From positions 855,415-919,414 of the forward strand of contig CAJINV010000009.1 of assembly GCA_905178155.1 (NCBI GenBank): a stretch of DNA of 64,000 nucleotides, given 5' to 3'. Origin of the DNA: Amoebophrya sp. A120 (taxonomy: Eukaryota > Sar > Dinophyceae > Syndiniales > Amoebophryaceae). Positions 1 to 11,093 of the stretch are shown piece after piece. Position numbers and translations under genes: made by a program. A model generated the notes under the pieces. It did no database searches and was not told where the DNA came from. It was given only the letters and a program-made list of their open reading frames with translations. The first letter of the stretch is position 1. Each line of letters opens with the position of its first letter.

Positions 1-90
1 GTTGTGCGATGGGCATTGCGCGATGGACATTGGACGGCGGACAGTGGGCGACTGGGCGATGGACATTGGGCGATGGGCGAACTCCCAGAA
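1..90. repeat. Short degenerate tandem repeat at the left edge
   Basis: Variants of a 12-13 base motif resembling CGATGGACATTGG recur six or so times. The array is cut by the window edge. Frames through it are low-complexity and I do not call a gene. Confidence 0.6.
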
Positions 91-1085
91 GCTTGTGAAA
101 GTTTGGAAATTACAAAAAAAGTTTCGACGTGGGCGGTTTTCTTTCCCGTCGCAAAATTTTAACTTGCGCAGCTCAGCAATAGGAGTTATATAGCGACGCC
201 GGAGCCGACGACTTCGGTCACTCAGAGGCGTGCTTTGGACGCGTCCTGGCAACATATGCAATTCGTGCGGTTTTGTGCATAATTTTTGCGCTTTCATCAA
301 AAAACGCGCTTCAGTCGGAAAGCATGTAAAATTGTTGCGCTTCATAAATGTTAGCTAGACGGCAGGGAATATTTCGCCATGACAAAACAGGCATCGCCTG
401 CGTTGCAAAGAAAGCGAAAACGTTGCCCCGCCGATTTTCAAAAAAGACCCTAAGAGCACAAATAGCATGCACAAAAGCACAAATCCGCATAGGGAATTCC
501 GGCTGTCGCCGATTGCTTGATCGTCGGCCCTTGCCAGCACGAGTTGCCTGCTAGCTAGTGGCCGCCACGAGTTACCCTTACCTGGCTAGGGGGCTCGTGC
601 GTGGCGACCAGTCTCGGCCGCCCGCAAAACTTTCGCGCTTACAGTCCCGAGTTAGTTGATTTGATTGTTACCGCGCTCCAAATACAAATAGATAGCTCAA
701 GTTCAAAAGTTCATCTCCATCGGAGTTTTTCTTTGTAATTGAAACCAGTGCGGCCACAAACATGATCAGAACGTGTTGGATGGACGCGCAACCGTGTCGG
801 GTATAAGAAAGTGAACAAGTTCTAGTCTGCTTTTCTTTTGTTTTTCGTATGTCAACAACATTGAAGAGAAACAATAGGAATCGCGAAGATGAGAGAAGAT
901 CGGAATAAAGGTCCAAAATTTGATGCGATTCAGAATCTATCAGACTCAGAGCTCTAGGAAAAATGAATCAATTACATGGACATAGCGGTCAAAATATACG
1001 TGGAAATTACGCCTGCCTTCGCCGTACGACCATCGTCGGTCAGTTTCTCCGTCGAGACCCAGCATTTTCGCCAGGCTTTGATTTT
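91..1085. other. No supported gene
   Basis: Several short frames exist on both strands but none has domain-like composition or a plausible start with splice signals. It lies downstream of the minus-strand gene that ends at 1086 and probably holds that gene's 3' flank. Confidence 0.5.
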
Positions 1086-2880
1086 CTAATAGGGCCGTCC
1101 TCTTGATGACGACAAACTTCCTCCCCTGCCCAGATTGTGCGGTTGGAACGAGCTGACACTCATCCGGGGATTATTAGTGCCCGACGTTGATGCCGATGCG
1201 CCCTGCTCCGGAAAGGTCGTGCTCTGTGTGGTTGCAAAACTGCTACTCATGCGGTGCAAGTTTTTTAGCCCCGGCGGAGCGCCCAGTGAAGGGAGCTCTG
1301 CAGCAGTGGCAGTTCGTCTTGGTGGACGGAATGCTAAAACGTGCATGTTCTGAACATTAGCAGGAGCGGACGAGTCGGTAACGTTTTCTTGCAAATCGGG
1401 AGAGATGTTGGTGGTCGGCTTGTCATCGTCCTGGTTTATTTCGATTCTTGCAATATCCGCGCTTCGTCCGTTGATGTTTTCATTTTCATTTTCTGGTAAT
1501 GGTAATGCGAGAAGCGCTTGCAGAGCCTTTCGGTTTCCGATGTCGAATAGGTTCTCCTTGCCGTCGAACATGTCTAGCAGTTTTTTCTTCGCATCCTCCG
1601 CAAACAGCACCGTGGAAAACACGCAGGTGTTGGGTGGGGCACAAAAACTACCTCTGTTCTTCAACATTGTCGCACTGGAAAATGATGTCGCGTTCGCTAC
1701 TTTTCCATGATTTTCACTGTCCCGCGCAGCTCCGCCAGCGGATCCCGCAGCCGAGATGGCGTTGTTCTTGTTCATCGATTCTCGGGAAGAGAACAAAGAG
1801 CCTTCTTTTTTCGTGTGCTCCGCGTACGCAAGCAGCCGCATCATTCCGTCGTTGTCCGGATTGTTCAAGGTCCTGCACCAGTGGACGTACGCCGGGCTTC
1901 GCTGCAGGATTCGCTCGAACGTGACGCCCTCGTGCTTCCCCCACGTACAGACTTCAAGCCCGCGGTTCGCGTCCGCAAAGGCCACAAGCCTTTCCACCTG
2001 GGGCTCATTCTGCTTGCCCTGAGCCACCTGCTGCCGGCAGTAGTCGATGTATCCGCCGTATCCAACAAAAAAACTGTGTTAGTGTGACTATCTTTGGCTG
2101 ACAGCATCACAAATTTGCTCTACATGTTGACAGGGAAAACCTGTCATGCTTCGTTGTAAGGGAAAGCACAGATGAAAAGAGGACTGCGTGGCTGTCTGGC
2201 ATGACGGGTGTAACTCTGTTGCATGTTCTGCATCACAGATTTACACTTACTTACACAGTTTTTTTCTTGCATACGCCGCACGTCTGCACGATCTGCGAGA
2301 ACAGCTTGCCGCGGTGCTGCCCGAACCCACACTGTTCGTCGGTATTTTTAGGCACAGCTGTGGCGTTTTCGCTATCGGTTGCTCCCGACGCGTTTGCTTC
2401 ATCGGCGGGAACCGTAACCGACGATCCGCATCTGGCTCCTGGCTTTTCATTCACTTCCTCCTGCTTCTTCACGCCAGGGTATTCTGCTGGCTGGAAATTC
2501 CTGTCGGCCAAAATGCGCTCCCGCCAGATGGGCACGTCGCGGGAAAGGGTGACGATCGTCGGTGCGCTCGCAGAAGAGAAGTTTCCGTGGTAACCGGCTG
2601 GAATAATCGAGATGTACGGGTGGAAAAATTTACAAGTCCCGTCCGCTGCGCCAGGGCAATGCCCGCCAGTCTGCATGTGCTTCCAACAGGTGCCGGGCCC
2701 GTGGTTTTTCTTTGCGTTGGAAACGAAGCTCTGCTTACGACTCGCCCAGGATTTCGTGCGGTCGGTCCAGGAACTGTTTGCCGATGCTGCGTTGGAACTT
2801 GCTTTGCCTTTACCTTTAGCGAAGGAGCTGGTACCAGCGCCGCCGCCGCGCCGACCACCTGCACCAACGCGAACTACCAT
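1086..2880 (-). CDS. CCCH-finger protein with paired ExoX-C-like FGKHKG modules (paralogue A)
   Basis: Two exons, about 2880-2274 and 2053-1086, give 524 residues from an ATG. After a Gly/Ser/Lys-rich start comes a CCCH-type finger (C65, C75, C83, H87). Two modules follow, centred on FGQHRGKLFSQI (about residue 183) and WGKHEGVTFERI (about 240), each ending in a YxxWC or YxxYC segment. These resemble the small domain found at the C terminus of exonuclease X-like proteins; family membership is from memory. The neighbour at 3769-4623 is a clear paralogue with the same order of parts and the same RPY end. The single intron is a TIR element, and removing it aligns this protein residue-for-residue with the paralogue across the junction. 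Function is unknown; nucleic-acid binding is an inference from the finger. Confidence 0.8.
2059..2273 (-). mobile_element. Introner element, family beta (CAAGAAAAAAAC ends)
   Basis: A 215-bp intron in paralogue A. Its ends are inverted copies, TATCCAACAAAAAAACTGTG on the left and the reverse of TATGCAAGAAAAAAACTGTG on the right. The 5-bp sequence CGCCG stands on both sides (2054-2058 and 2274-2278). Excising the element plus one copy restores the frame and the paralogue's protein length. No GT-AG pair is available at this boundary. Subterminal copies of TGTCATGC and its complement occur inside. A second family member is at 41533-41751. Confidence 0.9.
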
Positions 2881-3768
2881 CTTCGGCAGACTGATCTGTT
2901 TCCTCGTTTATCAGGCAAAATCATGTACGAAAAGAAAAACTTTGTGGTTCATTTTGCTTATACTTCCCCTACTTCGGAAATTATAGAGCTCACTAAAATG
3001 AAACGAGTCGACAACGAAATTGATGAGGATCAATCGATGCTCGTGCCCGAGGCGAAGAAAATCCAATTTTCTCATCGATACTTTTTCGTCTTTTCCGGCG
3101 CAGCTCACCAACCCTTCACAGGCGTCGCTCATGTTTTTATGACGACTCGCTCTTTCTCCATGCATGCCTTCGCACAAGCCATCGAATCTTGATTCAAGTA
3201 ACAAGACAAACACGACACACACTTCAAGTCGAACTCTAGAGGAAAGCGCGCGGCTTTTTTCGTGTTCGATTCCTGCATCAAGCCCGCACTGTGGATTGAT
3301 GTTGCTGCTGCTAATTGCCGGGTGAAGCAATGGCATTCAGGCTAGCTGTACGGGTCTTCAGATTCATTGTACAGGACCGGTCTACATAGATCGCTTTTAT
3401 TTTTTTGTGGGGACAGCGACAGTAATTCATCCATAGGTTTACGCCTACGCATTCAGTGTGAAACGGGAGATTTATGTGCTAGGTTAACGTCAATGTGGAA
3501 CTTCGATAATTGATATAATAACGCTGACTTCATCCCGAAATGGATATGGAGGTGCTTGTGTGTAGAAATCTTCATGACAGGCGCTTTTCTAGTTGTATCG
3601 ACAATGCCGTGTAATGTAGATGATGACGTCAGGCTCAGGGTCAGCTTCCTTTAGGTATAGCGTTAGCTTTTCCAGCACGTTCACGTTGATGCAGCGTTCA
3701 CTTGTTTCATTCTGTCTATCGTTCCTTGCCAAGCGGGTATTTCATCTGCAACAAGTAAGAGATCATGA
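2881..3768. other. Spacer between the tandem paralogues
   Basis: It holds the presumed promoter of paralogue A and the 3' flank of paralogue B. Frames here, including the long plus-strand one that overlaps paralogue A, are shadows or low-complexity. I see no RNA gene or strong repeat. Confidence 0.5.
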
Positions 3769-4623
3769 TCAATATGGTCGAGCACGCGACGGCGCGCCTC
3801 CACTAGTCCCGCCGAAATGGAAAGGACCGGCGGTGTTCTGGCCTATTGCGTCCAGCATGCGCGCAATCTGGGGGTCAAAGAAGTCCCGCCGCCCGTTGAA
3901 TATGTCGATCAGTTTTTCTTTTGCCTCGGCGGGTTTCAGATTACTGTAGAAAACAAGCCCACGAGCAGCACCACCGCTGCCAGAACTCCCTACTGGCATG
4001 GCAGCTGCCTCCGCGTCTGCGTATGCGATGAGTCGCTGCATGCCCTTGGTTGGGTTCTCGCACTTATTCTTGCACCAGTCAATGTAGCTCGGTGCGGTTT
4101 TCAAAATTTGCTCGAACGAAGTGCCCTTGTGCTTTCCGAAAGTGCACATCTCCAAGCCGCGGTTGGCGTCCGCGAAGGCGACCAGGCGACCCATGGCATT
4201 GTTGCTGCCCGACACGTTTTCCCGGCAGAAATCGACGTAATCGTGTTCGGATTTCACGATCTCGGAGAACAGCTTGCCTTTGTGTTTTCCAAAGCTACAC
4301 TCTTCGTCCTCAGGAGGCTCCTCTGTTTCATCCTCGGCTTGTTCTTCCTCGAGATCTCTGGGATTCATCTTGAACTGTTTATTCGCGAGGATCTTCGTAC
4401 GCCACTCCGGTACATCGTGGGACATCGTGATCTTCGTATCGGCCTTGGAATTATCGTCGCTGTTCATGGCCGTAACGGTCATGTAGGGGTGTTTGAAGGT
4501 GCACATACCTAACATCGGATCGCAACCACCTTCCATCTCTAGGTAGTCCCAGCACACGCCGACACCCTTGCTCTGCACACCTTCGGCGATGTAGCCCGCT
4601 TTCCACTCCTCGAAGCCGGACAT
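3769..4623 (-). CDS. CCCH-finger protein with paired ExoX-C-like FGKHKG modules (paralogue B)
   Basis: Single exon, 284 residues, starting at the ATG of MSGFEEW; the frame is open 22 codons further up but without a better start. The CCCH-type finger uses C24, C34, C41 and H45. A block around SHDVPEWRTKILANKQF is shared with paralogue A, followed by an acidic linker and two modules at about residues 109-135 (FGKHKGKLFSEI) and 160-186 (FGKHKGTSFEQI, APSYIDWC). The C-terminal block with KLIDIFNGRRDFF is also shared. The protein lacks A's long Ser/Thr-rich linker. The site equivalent to A's intron is uninterrupted here, so the intron was probably gained in A after duplication. Role unknown. Confidence 0.85.
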   Translation of the reverse strand: MSGFEEWKAGYIAEGVQSKGVGVCWDYLEMEGGCDPMLGMCTFKHPYMTVTAMNSDDNSKADTKITMSHDVPEWRTKILANKQFKMNPRDLEEEQAEDETEEPPEDEECSFGKHKGKLFSEIVKSEHDYVDFCRENVSGSNNAMGRLVAFADANRGLEMCTFGKHKGTSFEQILKTAPSYIDWCKNKCENPTKGMQRLIAYADAEAAAMPVGSSGSGGAARGLVFYSNLKPAEAKEKLIDIFNGRRDFFDPQIARMLDAIGQNTAGPFHFGGTSGGAPSRARPY

Positions 4624-5034
4624 TTTTGTCAGTAATGGCTGATAAATCGTCGAAATAGGACAAAATAAGATACGTCGTTGTAGTAACAAGGTTCGGGTTT
4701 ATCAAAGCGAATGCTTACTGTTAAGTTCTACAACTACAGGACGAATGTACTTTCTTATGTTTTTCTTTTTGCTTGGATGACGTTGATAAATCTCGACGTG
4801 ATTTCATCCGCTGCGAAAGAGAAAATCGAAGCGACAAGAATGCACTCGCTGGGTCGCGGCGACGATTTCTCTAATTCTGTCTCGACGTGGTCGTTTGTGT
4901 GATCAGGATCCTTTTTTTCATCAAGGGGAATAAAAACGAATCAGATCTTGTTCACGGGGGTGGTGAGAGACCACGATTACCATTTAGATGAAGCAAAACG
5001 ATACACCTTTCAATACATTCATAGTGCGTCGTCG
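4624..5034. other. Upstream spacer of paralogue B
   Basis: About 400 bases, A/T-rich in parts. A 63-codon plus-strand frame at 4711-4902 has no recognisable feature and is not called. Confidence 0.45.
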
Positions 5035-5394
5035 TCAAGAGGCTAGAAGGTTTTTTAAGGTTTTCATCCCATCGGATTTCTTATCCTTGCAGTAGAAGCG
5101 AAGGACTTCATGAGGGAGCCCTACTTTTAGTTTTCTTTTACTATAGTCCGCCGTGATCTCTATCGCCGTTGCCGCATGCATCTTCAGCATCTCTCGACAA
5201 TAGAACATGTTCCCGACGGTTGTCGCCGTGCTGAGTACTATTGTACCAGCAGGAATTGCTTCTATCCGTATCTTCGCAAATAAGCTTGAATATGGCTTTG
5301 CTTTCCTTTCGAAGTAGAATGATATAAATGAATGGGCATGCCATTTGCATTTGGTGCGTTCCAGTTCCTGTTGCACTGATATAAAAAGGATCAA
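5035..5394 (-). CDS. Possible small exon, hypothetical
   Basis: The frame is open for 119 codons and ends KTLKNLLAS, but the first codon is TTG, so if real it is a downstream exon or begins at an internal Met. The stretch from IRIEAIPAGT to EVLRFYCKDKK reads like a folded protein rather than random sequence. It sits between the 3' end of the large membrane protein gene and paralogue B. I recognise no family and found no partner exon. Confidence 0.25.
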   Translation of the reverse strand: MILFISVQQELERTKCKWHAHSFISFYFERKAKPYSSLFAKIRIEAIPAGTIVLSTATTVGNMFYCREMLKMHAATAIEITADYSKRKLKVGLPHEVLRFYCKDKKSDGMKTLKNLLAS

Positions 5395-5426
5395 ACTAGA
5401 TCATATCCCAACGCGCCTATGGATGA

Positions 5427-5566
5427 CGCAATCAGATCCCGAGGCACCACAAGATCCACGACAGCGCCAATCAGAAGATTCCGAGGCACACACAGATCCG
5501 AGCCACCACAAGATCCCCCCGCACCAATCAGATCCCGAGGCACCACAAGATCCAGGACAGCGCTGA
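5427..5566. repeat. Tandem repeat of about 39-48 bp, three units
   Basis: Units begin CAATCAGATCCCGAGGCACC or a near variant and contain CACAAGATCC. The stop codon of the large membrane protein gene (5528) lies inside the last unit, so the final residues of that protein are encoded by repeat DNA. Confidence 0.7.
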
Positions 5567-8500
5567 GACTGAGAGTTCGTCATATTTGTCAATGTTGAAG
5601 CGCTGGCGGGCAATGTCCGAAGGCAGCTCTAAAGTCCACAACAGGCGATCGCGCAGCGTGCGCTTGCGTCGCGGCTGCCGCCACCAGGTAACGAACTTCC
5701 AGGGATAGATGTACTCGATGCCGGGACAGTCGTTCTCCTCATCTTGTCGCTTGTCTTTTTTGTTTCTCTTCGGGTTGTTCGTGTTTTTCACGATGAACTT
5801 GCGCCTATCCGGCAGTTCTTTTTGCTTGCGGAGCAACTCCTCGCTTCTCCCCATGCGGTGTTCCCAATTTTGATATCCAAGAGACAGCTTCTGCAGCCAT
5901 TTTCGCAGATGCTGCCGCCGCACTCTTCTCTGCCGGAAAATTTCGTCCTTTGACAAGCCCTTCGTGACCCAGGAATCGGGAACACGGTTCGCGCGGCGAA
6001 GGTTCAACTCGCCATACTGGAGATACTTTTCTTCTTTCAATTCTTTGAGAAACTCGATCGCACGCTCCTTGCGCTCCGCCAAAAAGTCCACTTCCAGCTG
6101 GATCTGGATTTTCTTAGATTCCTGTTCAGCCAATGCTCCTGCTCTTGGTGCAGTAGTAGCTGAAGCAATAGTTGCAGAAGTCGGATCTTTTTTCGTGCTA
6201 CCACCGTGTGTAGTTCTTGCGCTCCCGTGAATATCGCCGAGCGCTGGCACGTCAGCATCTCCGCTTTGGACGAGCACAGTGTCTGTTCCTTTCGATTGCT
6301 GCTTGTCCTCATTAGTGGCGCCACCAGCATCATCTCGAGCACCACGCTGGGACAGCTGCGGAACAATCGCGTCATGATCTGTATCTGGTTTGGCATCGTC
6401 CGGCATTTGGTCGTGAAATTGCGGGAGCCCGCCCACCTGTTTGATTTTGAGCAAGACGTTTTCCGCTTGCTCGACCTTCGACTTTGTCACGACCCCGGCA
6501 CGCCTCCTGTCCCCACCATTCAGCTCCAACAAATCTTGACGGTAGATTGCGAACGGGACGGTGCGCCCGTCGTTCCTGACATGCCGGGCGCCGAGCTTGC
6601 AGTGCAGCGGGCCGCCTTTTCCGCCTCCCTTTCTGCCTCTGTAATTTCCCCCACCAGCTGCCCGGTCGGAAGAAGCGGGGTTTTTGCGGGAAATGCGCTG
6701 CTTTACCAAATGGCAGGCTTTTATGGTCAGCTCTTTCCAATTGGAGGAGACTTTCGGCAGCTTCCGCATCGGACTCCTTGTCCCGCTCAGATCCCCTGCT
6801 CCAGAACTGGATGAAGACTCAACCAGCGCCGATTTGGCATGCGCAGCGACCTCGTCCTTCTGCTTGTCTCCGGAGGGTGCTCCAGCTAATGGAGGCGCTT
6901 TTCCTTTTCCTTTTCCGTTCGCCTTGGCACCATCCTCCCGGCGATTCGCGCTGTCCGTTTCTTCATCATCTTGCGTCTCACTTGTCTCACTTTCAGAGGA
7001 CTCCTCCGAGGCGACTTCGTCCACTGCTGACACTTCGACTTCCTCGTCGATCTCGCTATCGTCAGCGGAACTTCCATCATCTTCATCGCCAATCTCTGCC
7101 AACGTGAACGTCTCGTTTCTGAAATCAATAGACTTGGACAGGTGGTCGTATTTCTCTCGCCGCTTTTTCTGTTCCTCCTGCTCATCTTCCAGTGCAGCGC
7201 GCTTTTTTTGCTTTTCGTGGTCTCGCTTCTGCTGCAAGTGGAAAACGTCGGAGGACTCCCACTCGTACGTGAACTGTAACGGTTCGAAAATGAATCCGCG
7301 AGTGACATTTGCGAGGAGCCAAAAAGTTATGGCGTTCCAGATTTGTTCGCCGATCCTGTTGAAGCCGGTCATCGTTCGGAAAAACCAGAGAAGCAAGTCA
7401 CCGGCGGAGCCATTTTGCAGTCCGAGGTTGACCAGCCAATGCAAGACGGGACGCTGCAGCGACTCGAGTAACAGGAAGTACCAAAGGGGGAAAACGAAAA
7501 ACGCCGCAGGTACCCAGTACCAAAGCCAGTTAAGCGACGCCTCGACGGACCAGTCATAGGCACTCCTAGACTTCTGCTGCAACCAATCGAGGGCTTCTAG
7601 CTGTCTTTCCGATGGTGGTTCTTGCTGACATCCGCAAAGTGCGCGAATTTTGTTTGCCCAGAAATCGACCGTGCAGTATCTGTCGTAGACCCCGATGTAA
7701 ACCTGGAGGCGAATTCGGCACAGAACGGAAAAGAAAAGAACGCAGTGTAGTCCTATTTCAGCCAGCCAACAGCTAAGCGCGTCCGGGTAAACAAGTGCAC
7801 CAAGCGAAAAATAATCTACACTGTGACTTGTTGCAGTTTCAGCGTTCATCGCGAGTTCATCTCCAGCTCCGCCACCTCGTGCAGAAGCAGAAATCATCCC
7901 TGGAAAATAAATCGCGAACATGAGAAGGCTCTTCGCCTGTCCAAGGGACCACCAAAGAATGGACAAGATCACAGATGCTACAGCCAGGCGGGAGGTTGCC
8001 AGCAGCCATCGCACGCGGCCACGCTTCTTGATGAGGTTCCAGCGCCAGGTGAGATAAGGTTTGTCAAGAAACAGCGGAGCCATTTCGGTGTCGTCAACTA
8101 TTGCGCCATCTTCATACCGAATACTCGCGGCACACGCCGGCGTGAAGCGATAGAACCGAGCCCCGTCTTCCTCTTCCTCCTGTCTCTCGAGCCAGGATTC
8201 GCCCCGGTACGACGCAAGGCCCAACAGCTCGGAAAAGAAAGTATTGCGTTGCAGAAATCGCGCGAAGCGGAGTAGCCAGGATGGAGCTGGGCTGCAGCCG
8301 TTCGTGGTCGTTGAAGTTACATTTACTGCGATAGATTTTTCGTCGACCGAGATGCTTGCGACATTTCCGTTGCAACCAGGGGTGTCAACGATCGCTTCCT
8401 GATCTGGCGTACTTTCGTATTCGTTTTCTGCGTTGTTCCGCCCCTCTGCATTAGCAGTTCCATCTCCATTCGTCCGCGGAGGAGTAGCAGCATCCTCTGT

Positions 8501-9975
8501 AGCAACCTCCTGAACCTCGTCATCAGAGGCAGATGTGGTCGGGGTTTGCTGCAATTGCTCATCCGCTGGCTGTGCAATGCCTTCTCCGTCTTTTCCTTTT
8601 CCTTTAGCCTTGCCGCCTCCTCCACCCTTCTCGCGCGCCCCGACTGTTCGCGCGGTCGGCGTTTCCTCATTGCGTCTGCTACCTTTAGGTCCTTTGCCCT
8701 TCCCCTTAGCCCTCCCCCGGCTCACTTCCAGATCCCGCTCCTTTTCCTCCCGCCGAGCCTCGAGGTACTGCTGTTGGAATTTGGATCCCAAAAAATCCGC
8801 CGGCGGTCCGTCCTCTTTCACGCGGTTCAGGCAGTCGAAGAAGTCGGCGCGGCTCACTTGACTCAATGCGTCCAATTCAGCGTAGTAGTTTTTGGCGGCA
8901 TCCAAGAGCAAGGAAAAATCCTGAGCCAACTTCAAAAAAAAACCACAGAAGGTTGCTCGGCTCGCGAAAACTTTTCCGAACAGCTGCTCGCGAACGAGCT
9001 TCTGGCCGAAATGGTACCTGGTGTTGCGAAGTAGGCCACGTTTGATTCACAAGTACGTACAACTCTTGTCGGCCTTTTCTTTCATTTTTGAGAAGCCGAA
9101 GCGATACCGAAGTTCATCTTCTGCGCCTCTTTTCTTTATTTGTATGCCTGTTCAGAAGATGAAGCTTAAGCCCAAGGCAGGGTCTAGAAGTGTTTTTGCC
9201 GAATCAATAGGAATAAGAAGAAGAACAAGCTCGCGGGAGCAGCGCAATATGGAACATATCAAGCATCAGCGAGTCTGAGTCATGTATTGTACCTAGCGTA
9301 GTCCTGCAGCCACTCGCAGTTGTAGTCAGCCTGTTCCAAAATGCCCCAAACATCTGGAAAGCCACACACCCGATGGCCCAAGAGGTGAAAATGAGGCTGG
9401 CACTTCCCACCCATGGTTGCAAAAATTTTGGAATTCCACTTGTGCTGCAACTTTTCCGGAAACAGAACCGGGATCGAAATCGCGACGCTAAAGGTGAGGC
9501 CGAGACACAGCCACTCGGTGCCCGTGTAAGAAGTGCTGGTCCTCCAACAGAGAATCAGCAGAGCCGGTGTGAACAACGTGAGGATCTGCAGTAGATGCCG
9601 GTAGGGTGCGAGAAAACTCAAGCGGGACGCAGTGTAGTCGCTTGTTCCGGGAAGCACGTTTTTGTTTCTAGCAATTTTTTCAGCGAATTCGGCGTCTGTC
9701 ACACTTCTGCTGTTGATGGCAGCGATCACATCGTCGCCTTTCAATATGCGCTGGTTTTGCTCTTGCGTTAAAACCACACGCCATGGTAGCAGATTTCTTT
9801 GAAGCGGAATCCAGATCGCGACGAGGAAAAGGAGGGCCCAAATCCCGAGGAGAATCGCTGTGAAAAGTCCGGGCGCTGCGACCTCTACTCCGCGCAACGC
9901 TGGAACAACGGACGCCGCGAGCAGGATTCCGCCTCTCTGATTCGCATTCCACCGCATCCGCATCGGTAACTGCAT
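5528..9975 (-). CDS. Large multi-pass membrane protein, unknown function
   Basis: Two exons, 9975-9293 and 9017-5528, give 1390 residues. The start is the ATG of MQLPMRMRW; the frame is open upstream only to a TTG. The intron is canonical: donor AG|GTACAATA, acceptor ACACCAG|GTACC, and joining keeps the frame. Hydrophobic segments appear near residues 20-60 and 150-185, then several more in exon 2 around WLLATSRLAVASVILSILWW, GLHCVLFFSVLCRI and YWVPAAFFVFPLWYFLLL. The loops are highly charged: a KGKGKG-rich linker, a long Glu/Asp/Ser tract (about residue 890) and Lys/Arg-rich C-terminal segments. I recognise no family; the pattern suggests an internal-membrane or surface protein with large cytosolic loops. 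Confidence 0.75.
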
Positions 9976-11093
9976 TTTATTTTCTTGTGTGCGTAAATGC
10001 AAATTCTCTTAAACTGTTAAACTCAAACAATGACGTCTTGAAATAATAGGATTAGGTGCGAGGTCGAGAATCAAAAACAAAAAGGCATACGCCAAAAATA
10101 ATTGCATATGCATGCGAACGACGGGAAACACATCGAACGGAATGGGAATCTCACCCTGAGTAGGCCACATACACTGATCGTGGCTGTATCTTCAACATCA
10201 ACAGGAATCCACAGAATTAGGCATCCTCGTCCACATCCTGATCCTAAGATAGTAATTACTTTCTGAATCTGAAGTTCATCAGAGCCTACACACATGATTC
10301 AATGACGACACAATGCGCATAAATGAGTAACACAGGAGCGAGAAGAGCAGGCAAGGGCATTGATGTGGATCTTGTCGTGTCCGTCGTCGTTTGAGAAGAA
10401 AACGAACAAAAATAGATCCGAAAAATCGATCGTCATCTCCTGTATGCTTTTGCCAAGAGAAAACACGACTTTGTTCAGTTTGATCATTATTGGACAAGTA
10501 GCGAACAAATCAAAACCCATACCTACCTGAGCTCAACGCTGCGCGGCACATCGGAAATAACAAGCTTTTCGATTGTCTAGCTAAGGACCTCATCGCCAGG
10601 GAGGTTTTTCAGATTCTCTTCGTTTCGCAGGTGAAACCAGCAAGTTTTCTTTATACACAGAGTTCGCGACGAAAGTAGCAAGGCTTTTTTCTCATGCAAA
10701 CATACAAAAATTTCTTTTTTGTGTTTGTCAGACAGTAGACGTGATCGATGCTTTCGCGTTGTTTCGGAAGTTCAAAATTGTTTTAAACGTTCGGGCTGGT
10801 AAACATGCCGCGCAAAATTTGTCATCGTTTATCCGCCAATGAAGCGAAAGTCGAAGAAGTAGTGATGCTGATGCGCTCACTGCTCTATGGATTCTTTCTG
10901 GGGAGAAAGAGCTATCGTGTCTCTTGCCCCCATAATCGCATCAGCTACTACAACTCGTCATATTCGTCACTCCTACATCTTAATCAGTACTTTTATTCTC
11001 ATAGATGATACACAGTTATTTTTCACGATATAATCGATAGAAGTAGTACCACCTAGCATAAGTGCTAGTTCGCCTCGTGCTTCCACTTCGTCA
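9976..11093. other. Intergenic, no supported gene
   Basis: Only short frames without recognisable content (for example 10279-10520 minus and 10805-11008 plus). The part near 10000 is probably the promoter of the membrane-protein gene and the part near 11000 the 3' flank of the hydrolase gene. Confidence 0.5.

Noticed and set aside
2188-3192. 334-codon plus-strand frame
   Set aside because: It runs antisense to paralogue A and has scrambled composition; paralogue A is supported by its tandem copy.
3255-3290. B-box-like GTTCGATTCC
   Set aside because: The stem bases around it do not pair and no acceptor or anticodon arm can be drawn.
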